DNA of 9,849 bases from Deltaproteobacteria bacterium (GTDB lineage Bacteria; UBA10199; DSSB01): positions 1-9,849 of the forward strand of contig JAJFLL010000095.1 of NCBI GenBank assembly GCA_021772695.1, written 5' to 3'. Every line of letters starts with the position of its first letter. Position 1 is the first letter of the stretch. Position numbers and translations under genes: made by a program. Positions 1 to 6,594 of this stretch are shown in pieces. Below the pieces are notes generated by a model. That model ran no database searches and was not told the origin of the DNA. It worked only from the letters and a program-made list of their open reading frames with translations.

Positions 1-166
1 GGGTGAGGAATTGGGCTGGGGCGTACCGCAGGTCTTTTCTCAATATTTAGAATCGATGCAAAAACGATGGGAGCAAAAACGTAGTCTATTAAAAGGTGTG
101 GGTTTGCAGCAGGAAGAATTGCTGGTGCAAATGGCCTTTAATTTGGCTTCGTTAAATCAAAGATGA
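1..166 (+). CDS. glpA: Anaerobic glycerol-3-phosphate dehydrogenase subunit A, C-terminal end (partial)
   Basis: Only the last 54 codons are visible, read in the frame starting at base 2 and ending in TGA at 164-166. The tail carries an RWEQKR element followed by a helical end. From memory this matches the C-terminal tail of GlpA proteins, where an RWKG-type motif precedes a short amphipathic end. The protein is the FAD-binding catalytic subunit that oxidises sn-glycerol-3-phosphate to dihydroxyacetone phosphate at the inner face of the cytoplasmic membrane. The strongest support is context: the stop codon overlaps the start of an unmistakable glpB (ATGA, 163-166), the normal glpA-glpB order. 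The FAD domain lies outside the window, so a GlpD-like homologue cannot be fully excluded. Confidence 0.72.
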   Translation, partial: GEELGWGVPQVFSQYLESMQKRWEQKRSLLKGVGLQQEELLVQMAFNLASLNQR

Positions 167-1494
167 GCATGGTACACCAATCCGATGTGGTGATTATAGG
201 CGGTGGCTTGGCCTCCCTGGCTGCCGCGACCCAATTGAGTCAAAAGGGAGTTGAGGTCACCTTAATTCGCAAGGCTCCCGGTGCGGCGGCCTTGTCTTCC
301 GGGGCGTGGGATCTCTGTGACGACCCCCACCGTATTTCGGGGATGGAGGTCGACCAATGGTCCTCGATTCACCAAAATATCCATCATACTTTGCAAAATA
401 GTCCGCATCATCCCTTTCAATTTTACAAACCCCGATTCGATGGTCCGGCAATGTTTTCTTGGATTCAATTTCAAGCCAAGACTTTGGCTAAAATACTGGC
501 TTTACCTATGGACGGCGATGGGTCCAACCCGATCGCGGCGGTTACCGAGTGGGGCACAGTGAAGGCCACGGCCATGTTGCAAAAATCCATGGCTGCCACC
601 GATTTAAGGCGCATGAAAGCGGCGCGCATCTTGGTGGTTGGTTTTCAGGGATTGGCAAGTTTTAACGGAGCCTTTGTGGCCCAGGCCTTAGAGGCCTTTC
701 AACAACAGCAAGCCAATGATTATCTCGAATGGGTGGGGCAGGTGGATTTAACGGTGCCCAATTTAGCTTCTAAATCCTCTTTATCACCCTTTGAAATTGC
801 CCATGTTCTCGATCAAGAAGAAAACTTTGTCGCCTTGAGCCAAGAGCTGCAGACCTATTTGGGAAACAAGGTATACACCCATTTATTTTTTCCTCCTGTC
901 ATGGGCATGATCCATACCAGTCAAATTATGGAAGCCCTTGAGAAGGTAACGGGTCGAAGGGTGGGAGAAACTCTGGCCTTTGTTCCCAGCGTTCCCGGTT
1001 GGCGCCTCTCGGAAGCCATCCTTAAATATTTTAAATCGGAAGGTTTTGATGTGCTGGGCGCCGAGGCTGTGGGTTATGAATCGGAAGGTCGTCGGGTGCA
1101 GTCCGTATGGGTCCACCAGGGCGATGAACGGATCAGAGTTAAAGCCAAAAGTTTTATCTTGGCCACGGGAAAATATATTGGTGGTGGTATTCAGGGAAAA
1201 CGGCAGATTCGGGAAACCCTCTTTGGGTTACCATTATTTTGTGATGGCAAGTCCATTAAGGGTTTGTCTTGGAGTCGACTTTCTCGGGAAACCATGGCCC
1301 AGCGGCAACCGTTTCGTAGTATCGGTATTCAGGTCAATGACCACTCGCAACCGCTCGATGCCGAGGGGCAGGTATGTTTTGATAATCTCTTCGCAGCCGG
1401 CCAATTATTGTCGGGGTGGGACCCCGGTGTAGAAAGATGTGGGGCAGGGGTGTCTATTCTTTCGGGGGCGGTTGCTGGCAACCAGGCCCTTTGA
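163..1494 (+). CDS. glpB: Anaerobic glycerol-3-phosphate dehydrogenase subunit B
   Basis: The product is a 443-residue flavoprotein, slightly longer than E. coli GlpB (about 419). It begins with a Rossmann dinucleotide-binding stretch at residues 8-22 (DVVIIGGG..., glycines 13-15). Family landmarks as I recall them from E. coli GlpB all appear in order: a SSG.WDL segment near residue 45, ILVVGFQGL near 155, a LDQEENF segment near 216, a second nucleotide-binding strand ILATGKYIGGG near 336, and a C-terminal NLFAAGQLLSG.D....CG.GVS block that closes the FAD site. GlpB accepts electrons within the GlpABC complex during glycerol-3-phosphate oxidation. Translation is probably coupled to glpA through the ATGA overlap, since no good ribosome site precedes the ATG; an ATG two codons on (169) is also possible. 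No glpC follows. Its end overlaps convergent rlmE by 41 bp. Confidence 0.93.
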   Translation: MSMVHQSDVVIIGGGLASLAAATQLSQKGVEVTLIRKAPGAAALSSGAWDLCDDPHRISGMEVDQWSSIHQNIHHTLQNSPHHPFQFYKPRFDGPAMFSWIQFQAKTLAKILALPMDGDGSNPIAAVTEWGTVKATAMLQKSMAATDLRRMKAARILVVGFQGLASFNGAFVAQALEAFQQQQANDYLEWVGQVDLTVPNLASKSSLSPFEIAHVLDQEENFVALSQELQTYLGNKVYTHLFFPPVMGMIHTSQIMEALEKVTGRRVGETLAFVPSVPGWRLSEAILKYFKSEGFDVLGAEAVGYESEGRRVQSVWVHQGDERIRVKAKSFILATGKYIGGGIQGKRQIRETLFGLPLFCDGKSIKGLSWSRLSRETMAQRQPFRSIGIQVNDHSQPLDAEGQVCFDNLFAAGQLLSGWDPGVERCGAGVSILSGAVAGNQAL

Positions 1495-2083
1495 ATTTCA
1501 AACCTAAAACATAAATTTCTTTGGAGCTCTTTCGAGTGGATTGAGGTTCGAATATTTTTCGTCTGCCAAAATTGGCCCGCACCTCTTGGTCAAACTCTTG
1601 AAATTCTTTGCCGGGAAAAACCTTGGCGACCCAATTTCCGCCCATGGTTAAATATTTTTGGCATAGGCTTAATGATTTTTGGGCCAATTCTACCGAGGCC
1701 AGGGCGTCTTTAAAATAGATTCCGGAGATATTGGGCGACAGATCGGAGCAAATGGCGTCGAGCTTTTTCCCTTTTAGTTCGAGGTCCAACCAAGATTGAG
1801 TTTCTTCACCAAAGATATCACCTTGAAAAAAGGAGATGTTGGCCCCGCCCACATCTTTTAACGGCAAGCGATCGATGCCCCAAATGTGGCCCTGCGGCCC
1901 GATGGTCCGCGAAAGGATGACGGTCCAACCTCCCGGAGCGGCTCCCAAGTCGAGGACTCGACTGCCCTTTTTCACGAAAGAAAATTTTTGAATGATTTCC
2001 TCGATTTTAAAGCTGGCCCGCGAGGGCAGGCCCTGTTCCTTGGCTTTTTGATAAAATCGATCTTTTCTGACGTAGCGGCCCAT
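1454..2083 (-). CDS. rlmE: 23S rRNA (uridine-2552-2'-O)-methyltransferase RlmE/FtsJ
   Basis: The product is a 209-residue Rossmann-fold methyltransferase, the usual length for RlmE. It uses S-adenosylmethionine to methylate the ribose of U2552 in the A-loop of 23S rRNA, a late step of 50S assembly in the cytoplasm. The N-terminus has the family's YxxRSxFK-like element (RASFK, K26). The SAM motif is LDLGAAPGGW at 44-53, an acidic residue follows at D71, and ICSDLSPN lies at 111-118. The K-D-K-E catalytic tetrad is complete as K26, D114, K154 and E189. The start ATG (2081-2083) is preceded on this strand by GAAGGG at a workable distance. The gene is divergent from the thioredoxin-like gene, with 75 bp between starts, and convergent with glpB, whose 3' end it overlaps. 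No accessory domain is fused. Confidence 0.95.
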   Translation of the reverse strand: MGRYVRKDRFYQKAKEQGLPSRASFKIEEIIQKFSFVKKGSRVLDLGAAPGGWTVILSRTIGPQGHIWGIDRLPLKDVGGANISFFQGDIFGEETQSWLDLELKGKKLDAICSDLSPNISGIYFKDALASVELAQKSLSLCQKYLTMGGNWVAKVFPGKEFQEFDQEVRANFGRRKIFEPQSTRKSSKEIYVLGLKFKGPGCQQPPPKE

Positions 2084-2099
2084 AGCTAAAGCCCTTCAC

Positions 2100-2116
2100 C
2101 TTGCATATTCCGCAAG
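2100..2116. promoter_or_regulatory. Small inverted repeat in the rlmE / thioredoxin-like divergent intergenic region
   Basis: CTTGC (2100-2104) and GCAAG (2112-2116) form a perfect 5-bp inverted repeat around a 7-base spacer. It lies in the 75-bp gap that must hold promoters for both divergent genes. It could be an operator or chance. No convincing -35/-10 pair was found on either strand here. Confidence 0.2.
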
Positions 2117-2158
2117 TATTTGAAATAGAGGAAGCGGAAGTCTTTGAGGAGAAAGTCT

Positions 2159-2713
2159 ATGGTATTGTTGAAATCCCAACCGATTGAACTTGGCAGCCCT
2201 GCTCCCGATTTTCGATTAAAATCCGTAGAAGGCCAAGAGTTTAGTCTCAAAAGTTTTTCTGATGCTAAAATTTTAGTTGTCCTCTTTATTTGCAATCATT
2301 GCCCTTATGTTCAAGCCATTGAGGATCGCATCATTGCCTTGCAACAAGATTATGGTCCTAAGGGGGTTCAACTGGTGGGAATCTGTTCCAATGACCCCAC
2401 CGATTACCCCGAAGATGCCCCGAAAAAATTGCTCAAGCGGTGGCAAGAAAAGTCCTATGGGTTTCCGTATCTAATAGATTCCACCCAAGAAGTGGCTAAG
2501 GCCTACGGGGCCGTTTGTACGCCTGACATCTATGTCTATGATGCTAATCGCAAATTAGCCTATCACGGGCAAGTGGATGATCAGTGGCAAGACGCAACTC
2601 AAGTGACGCGGCACGATATTCGAGAGGCCTTTGATGCCCTATTGGCAGGAAAATCACCAGATTCTAAACAGTTACCCGCCATAGGGTGTTCCATAAAATG
2701 GAAAAAGAGCTGA
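2159..2713 (+). CDS. Thioredoxin-fold redoxin, peroxiredoxin-like (CNHC motif)
   Basis: The product is 184 residues from the ATG at 2159, chosen because GAGGAG (2146-2151) sits 7 bases upstream. A TTG 15 bases earlier would extend the frame but would overlap that site. The fold follows the AhpC/TSA-redoxin pattern: an N-terminal GSPAPDF entry (12-18), a strand leading into F-I-C45-N-H-C48-P-Y, a long helix, a VCTP segment with the cis-proline at P122, and a C-terminal GCSIKWK signature (176-182). The CxxC pair and the GCSIKW tail match the group often annotated as 'thioredoxin family protein' or PRX-like. The catalysed reaction is not established: the CxxC suggests thiol-disulfide exchange rather than classical peroxidase chemistry. 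There is no signal peptide, so it is probably cytoplasmic. The oxidase operon starts 93 bp downstream on the same strand, so a link to it is possible but unproven. Confidence 0.85.
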   Translation: MVLLKSQPIELGSPAPDFRLKSVEGQEFSLKSFSDAKILVVLFICNHCPYVQAIEDRIIALQQDYGPKGVQLVGICSNDPTDYPEDAPKKLLKRWQEKSYGFPYLIDSTQEVAKAYGAVCTPDIYVYDANRKLAYHGQVDDQWQDATQVTRHDIREAFDALLAGKSPDSKQLPAIGCSIKWKKS

Positions 2714-2806
2714 TTTTTTTCACATTTGGAGGCGTTTAGTTCCCCAGCTTGCCACCCCTTTTTTTCGCCTCGCAATTAATGTAGATTAGGGAGTTTTTAA
2801 CCCCTG

Positions 2807-3310
2807 GTGAAAATGAGTCCGTACATGCCCAACCTTGCAAAAATAGGCTTCTTATTTTTGTGGCTCTTGTTGTCCTGTTCGACGAGCCGTTCCGATAAAT
2901 ATTTAGGCCCATTACAAGATCGTTCAGTGCTCATTGAAGGCCGGATGTTTCAATGGACGGTGACTCAAGCAGGCCCGGATCAAACCTTCAACACCTATGA
3001 CGATTTTCATTTTAATAATGAAATCGTGGTTCCCGTGGGTACTCGCCTGAAGCTACAGCTAAAATCCGTAGATGTGTTCCATGGCTTTTTTCTGCCCAGT
3101 CTGAAATTTCACCGACGTTTGCTACCTGGAATACTGACCGAGGATATTTTAGAGGTGCGCCGTATTGGGAGCTTCCCCTTTGCCTGTTCGGAAGTTTGCG
3201 GGGTGGGCCATGGAAAAATGATGGGAAGGCTTAGAGTTTTGACCCCAGAAGATTACGACTCGTGGTTAAGGGCGCAAAGTTCTAAAAACGCAATGGTACC
3301 AAGCGGTTAG
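2807..3310 (+). CDS. CuA-domain lipoprotein, subunit II-like
   Basis: The product is a 167-residue periplasmic cupredoxin resembling the soluble domain of cytochrome c oxidase subunit II but without its two membrane helices. A short basic N-terminus and a hydrophobic stretch (13-22) end in a lipobox LLSC with Cys24, predicting a signal-peptidase II lipoprotein. The CuA site looks complete: H92 in a DVFHGF context, then C127-S-E129-V-C131-G-V-G-H135-G-K-M138. The segment before it (FQW...G.D) corresponds to the cytochrome c docking and electron-entry region, with Phe48 where mitochondrial subunit II has the entry tryptophan. Role is inferred: a CuA electron carrier, an alternative subunit II or a copper-handling factor for the oxidase encoded next. 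The GTG start is uncertain: AGGGAG (2788-2793) lies 13 bases upstream, and ATGs at 2813 or 2825 would keep the signal peptide. It leads the cox operon, 92 bp before coxB. Confidence 0.8.
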   Translation: MKMSPYMPNLAKIGFLFLWLLLSCSTSRSDKYLGPLQDRSVLIEGRMFQWTVTQAGPDQTFNTYDDFHFNNEIVVPVGTRLKLQLKSVDVFHGFFLPSLKFHRRLLPGILTEDILEVRRIGSFPFACSEVCGVGHGKMMGRLRVLTPEDYDSWLRAQSSKNAMVPSG

Positions 3311-3357
3311 AGAAACTTGACGATCAGGGGATGCCGTGATACCAAGGCGCCGCCCCA

Positions 3358-3375
3358 GGAAAGTTCCCACTTTCC
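3358..3375 (+). other. RNA hairpin between the CuA lipoprotein and coxB
   Basis: GGAAAGT (3358-3364) and ACTTTCC (3369-3375) are perfectly complementary around a TCCC tetraloop, giving a 7-bp stem. No T-run follows, so it is not a standard terminator. It sits 12 bases before the AAAGGG ribosome site (3388-3393) of coxB. It could act in mRNA processing or stability, setting different levels of the lipoprotein and the oxidase subunits. Function is inference. Confidence 0.4.
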
Positions 3376-3402
3376 CTCAATTTGGTTAAAGGGTTGAATT
3401 AA

Positions 3403-4212
3403 ATGGAAAAGATTAAATACGGTTACCTGATGCCACCCGATTGGAGCCTGCACGGACATGGCATCGACCAATTGATTTACCTTGTGCATATTTTCATGGT
3501 GGCGCTCTTCATCGGATGGGGAATCTTCCTTACGATCGCCTTGATTCGCCATCGCCAAAGGCCGGGGCACCAGGCCAATTATGAATCGGCCACCAGTAAA
3601 CTCCCAAAATTCATTGAGGTGGGGATCGTCCTGTTTGAAGTTTTTTTGTTGGTGGGCCTCTCTTTCCCCATATGGAACCGCTATAAGACCGATCCTCCCG
3701 CAGCAGAAGATGCCTTAACGGTTCGGGTGGTGGGTCAACAATTTGTGTGGAATATCCATTATCCCGGTGAAGACGGTAAATTTGGAAAAACTTCCATTAA
3801 GTTTGTCAGCGACTTTAATCCTCTGGGTATCGATCCCGATGATCCGGCAAGTGTAGACGATTTCTTTGCCGTCAATCAGTTTCATATTCCGGTGAACAAA
3901 CCGATCATTGCCCAAATATCTTCAAAAGATGTGATCCATAGTTTCGGGGTGCCCGTACTTAGGGTCAAGCAAGATGCCACCCCTGGCATGGCTGTTCCCA
4001 TTTGGTTTACGGCCACCCAAACGGGCCAGTTTGAAATCATTTGTTCTCAATTATGCGGAGTCGGGCACAGTTTGATGAAGGGCATCATTACCGTTGATAA
4101 CGATGAAGACTTTGGAAAATGGTGGCAAGAGCAGCCTCGGCCCTTCAAAAAAGAAGCACCTGCAGAGGCCAAGGTCGACACCGTTCCCGAATCAGAGGCT
4201 ACGAAGGGATAA
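3403..4212 (+). CDS. coxB: Cytochrome c oxidase subunit II (CuA subunit)
   Basis: The product is 269 residues with two N-terminal membrane helices (about 22-48 and 70-91) and a periplasmic cupredoxin domain. It receives electrons from cytochrome c at CuA and passes them to heme a in subunit I. CuA ligands are H179 (DVIHSF), C214, C218, H222 and M225. The residue between the cysteines that is usually Glu is Gln216 (C-S-Q-L-C). The pre-CuA aromatic segment reads QQFVW (112-116), placing Phe114 at the canonical electron-entry Trp. An insert around 136-158 (NPLGIDPDDPAS...) is longer than in mitochondrial forms. No heme c CxxCH follows; the tail is a short, low-complexity acidic/Pro/Ala stretch, so this is not a caa3 fusion. 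The start is set by AAAGGG 9 bases upstream of ATG. coxA begins 3 bases after the stop codon. Confidence 0.95.
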   Translation: MEKIKYGYLMPPDWSLHGHGIDQLIYLVHIFMVALFIGWGIFLTIALIRHRQRPGHQANYESATSKLPKFIEVGIVLFEVFLLVGLSFPIWNRYKTDPPAAEDALTVRVVGQQFVWNIHYPGEDGKFGKTSIKFVSDFNPLGIDPDDPASVDDFFAVNQFHIPVNKPIIAQISSKDVIHSFGVPVLRVKQDATPGMAVPIWFTATQTGQFEIICSQLCGVGHSLMKGIITVDNDEDFGKWWQEQPRPFKKEAPAEAKVDTVPESEATKG

Positions 4213-4215
4213 ACC

Positions 4216-5955
4216 ATGAGCGAAGCACATCATCCAGAACCGGGTTTTATTCAAAAATATATTTTTTCCGTGGACCATAAGGTCATCGGAATCCAATACG
4301 GCATTACCTCTTTGGTTTTTCTCTTCCTCGGTTTTTGCTTGATGATGCTGATGCGCTGGCAGCTGGCCTTTCCCGGGGAGGCCATGCCCCTTGCCGGAAA
4401 AATTTTCACCAACGGGATGCCCGGTGGTGTGATGTTACCCGAGTTTTATAACTCGCTGGGCGCCATGCATGGCACCATCATGATCTTTTTGGGCGTGGTT
4501 CCGCTGGGAGTAGGGGCCTTTGGGAATTATCTGGTGCCGCTGATGGTGGGTGCTCCAGATATGGCCTTTCCAAAGCTGAATGCCGCCAGTTACTGGGTCT
4601 ACTTCGTCGGTGGCATGATCATGTTGGCCAGTTTCTTCATACCCGGCGGTGCCGCCAATTCCGGTTGGACTTCTTATCCACCACTTTCTGTCATTGCCAC
4701 TGCAGGACAAACCTATTGGCTGGTGGGGATGGTGTTTTTAATCACCTCTTCCCTATTGGGTTCGGTCAATATCTTGGTGACCATCATTCAACTTCGGGCC
4801 CCCGGCCTTTCCTTCTTTAAGCTGCCCTTCTTTGTTTGGGCCCAATTCGTCACCAGCTTTCTATTGTTGTTGGCCTTTCCACCCTTAGAAGCCGCGGGTA
4901 TTTTGCAATTGATGGACCGTGTGGCGGGCACTAGTTTCTTTATGCCTTCCGGTTTGGTCGTGAGTAATACCCCCATGGAGATTGCCGGAGGAGGGAACGC
5001 CATTCTTTGGCAGCATCTGTTCTGGTTTTTGGCCCACCCCGAAGTCTATGTCCTTATTTTGCCGGCCATCGGAATCATCACCGAGATCATCGTGGCCAAC
5101 ACCCGCAAGCCCCTTTATGGCTATAAAACCCTAATTTATTCCGTGATTTTTTTGGGTTTGATGTCGTTCCTGGTGTGGGCTCATCATATGTTTATGACGG
5201 GCATGGGCACGACCATGAGTAATTTTTTTCAAGTGACCACCATGATCATCAGTATTCCGTCGGTTGTCATCTTGACGGTCTTAATCATCACCCTGTGGGG
5301 TGGTTCCATTCGTTTTAACGTGCCCATGTTGTTCGCCCTCACTTTTTTGCCGATGTTTGCCATCGGCGGATTGACCGGGTTGCCTCTGGGCCTCACCGCA
5401 TCTGACATTTACTTTCACGATACTTATTACGTCATCGGGCACTTTCATTATGTAGTGGCTCCGGGGTCCTTATTCGCGCTTTTCGCTGGAATCTATTATT
5501 GGTATCCCAAGGCGGCGGGTCGAAAAATGAGTTCCTTCTGGGGCAAGGTCCATTTCTATGGTTCTGTAGTCAGTATTAATTTAATTTTTTTCCCCATGTT
5601 GTTTCAAGGACTCGCCGGGTTGAATCGTCGGCTCTATGACCCAACGTTTTATGCCAATGGCGCAGCTATACAAGACCTCAATGTGTTGATTTCTATTGCG
5701 GCTTGGTCCTTAGGGGCCTTTCAATTGATCTTCATTGCCAATTTCTTTCTCAGCATGAAATTCGGGAAGAAAGTAAATGATAATCCTTGGGAGGCCACTA
5801 CCCTTGAATGGCAAACTCCTACGCCACCGCCCCATGGAAACTTTTTACAAGACCCAGTGGTGTGTCGGGGTCCTTATGAATATTCGGTTCCAGGTGAAGC
5901 AAAAGATTATCTACCCCAAAACGAGGAGTCCACTCGGTCGGAGCAAGTGGCATAA
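4216..5955 (+). CDS. coxA: Cytochrome c oxidase subunit I (heme-copper oxidase, A-type)
   Basis: The product is a 579-residue, roughly 12-helix catalytic subunit reducing O2 to water at a heme-CuB centre. Visible ligands are H85 and H411 (low-spin heme), H409 (high-spin heme), and H274, H323 and H324 (CuB). Y278 of HPEVY is placed for the His-Tyr crosslink. D-channel residues are present: N104, D115 (GAPDMAFP), N122 and E276, which makes this an A1-like enzyme. The Mg-site pair H400/D401 and heme-propionate arginines R471/R472 are also present. The anomaly is helix VIII: the usual P-T-G-x-K is P348-S-V-V-I352, so the K-channel lysine appears to be absent. The C-terminus keeps the usual TLEW.TPTPPP..NF cytoplasmic motif. 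The reading frame is clean, and coxC follows 26 bp later. Heme type (a or o) cannot be told from sequence. Confidence 0.97.
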   Translation: MSEAHHPEPGFIQKYIFSVDHKVIGIQYGITSLVFLFLGFCLMMLMRWQLAFPGEAMPLAGKIFTNGMPGGVMLPEFYNSLGAMHGTIMIFLGVVPLGVGAFGNYLVPLMVGAPDMAFPKLNAASYWVYFVGGMIMLASFFIPGGAANSGWTSYPPLSVIATAGQTYWLVGMVFLITSSLLGSVNILVTIIQLRAPGLSFFKLPFFVWAQFVTSFLLLLAFPPLEAAGILQLMDRVAGTSFFMPSGLVVSNTPMEIAGGGNAILWQHLFWFLAHPEVYVLILPAIGIITEIIVANTRKPLYGYKTLIYSVIFLGLMSFLVWAHHMFMTGMGTTMSNFFQVTTMIISIPSVVILTVLIITLWGGSIRFNVPMLFALTFLPMFAIGGLTGLPLGLTASDIYFHDTYYVIGHFHYVVAPGSLFALFAGIYYWYPKAAGRKMSSFWGKVHFYGSVVSINLIFFPMLFQGLAGLNRRLYDPTFYANGAAIQDLNVLISIAAWSLGAFQLIFIANFFLSMKFGKKVNDNPWEATTLEWQTPTPPPHGNFLQDPVVCRGPYEYSVPGEAKDYLPQNEESTRSEQVA

Positions 5956-5981
5956 GTCTTTTAGGAGAGGAATCCAATATC

Positions 5982-6578
5982 ATGTCGGCAGAAATTAAAT
6001 ATATCGAAACCCCTCATCCGGTAACGGGGGTTGTGAATTCCAAGATTGGTATGTGGTTGTTTTTGGCCACCGAAGTCATGTTGTTCGGTGGGCTTTTCTC
6101 GGCCTACATCATTTTACGGGTCGGAGCGGCCAGTTGGCCCAAAGCTGATGAGATTTTGAACGTACCCCTAGCCACCGTTAATACGATGGTATTGATCGGA
6201 TCATCGGTGACTATGGTCATGGCCTGGGCTTCATTGATGCTCAAGAGTTTGAATAAGTTTCGACTCTATATGGGCATTACCTTACTCTGTTCCGTTATCT
6301 TCTTGGTCATAAAGTATGTGGAATATTCGGAAAAATTTCATCATGGCTGGGGGCCTGCTACCAATAACTTTTTTGCTACCTATTTTACTTTGACCGGGCT
6401 GCATGGGCTGCATATCATCGGAGGCTTGGTGGTCAATACGTATTTTCTCATCGTTGCTGGGCGTGAATGGAAAAATCGTCCGGTAATGTTTACCAATCGT
6501 ATTGAAGCCGCTGGGCTTTATTGGCACTTCGTTGATTTGGTTTGGATCTTCCTCTTCCCGGCCCTATATTTGATCTAA
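5982..6578 (+). CDS. coxC: Cytochrome c oxidase subunit III
   Basis: The product is 198 residues with five predicted membrane helices (about 22-47, 62-86, 93-115, 129-159, 176-198). This is the short bacterial form lacking the first two helices of seven-helix subunit III. Family marks include GMWLFLATEVMLFGGLF (23-39) with the conserved acidic E31, the TGLHGLHIIGG block (138-148) and the terminal YWHFVDLVWIFLFP (180-193). Subunit III does not bind redox metals. In studied enzymes it supports proton uptake through the D-pathway and protects against turnover inactivation. A strong AGGAGAGG (5963-5970) precedes the ATG by 11 bases. The gene is third of the structural subunits, in the common coxB-A-C-D order. 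Confidence 0.95.
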   Translation: MSAEIKYIETPHPVTGVVNSKIGMWLFLATEVMLFGGLFSAYIILRVGAASWPKADEILNVPLATVNTMVLIGSSVTMVMAWASLMLKSLNKFRLYMGITLLCSVIFLVIKYVEYSEKFHHGWGPATNNFFATYFTLTGLHGLHIIGGLVVNTYFLIVAGREWKNRPVMFTNRIEAAGLYWHFVDLVWIFLFPALYLI

Positions 6579-6594
6579 TTCTTTAGGAGCGACC

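Noticed and set aside
980..1432. 150-codon plus-strand open frame inside glpB
   Set aside because: It is a second frame within conserved GlpB sequence; the GlpB frame has clear family motifs throughout while this one has none.
2086..2295. 69-codon minus-strand open frame between rlmE and the redoxin gene
   Set aside because: Most of it is antisense to the redoxin coding region, the product resembles nothing recognisable, and a real divergent ribosome site and start (2146-2161) occupy the same DNA.
2701..2721. A-run and T-run flanking the redoxin stop codon, possible terminator
   Set aside because: The stem would be purely A-U with about five pairs; too weak to call a terminator.
2729..2771. 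GAGGCG / CGCCTC inverted repeat with a 7-T run between the redoxin gene and the CuA lipoprotein
   Set aside because: The arms are separated by 31 bases and the T-run lies inside the loop rather than after the stem, so it does not make a credible intrinsic terminator.
3317..3345. Possible internal promoter TTGACG-N17-TACCAA before coxB
   Set aside because: The -35 is good but the -10 matches consensus at only about 3 of 6 positions. Its location in the middle of an operon makes it plausible but too weak to list.
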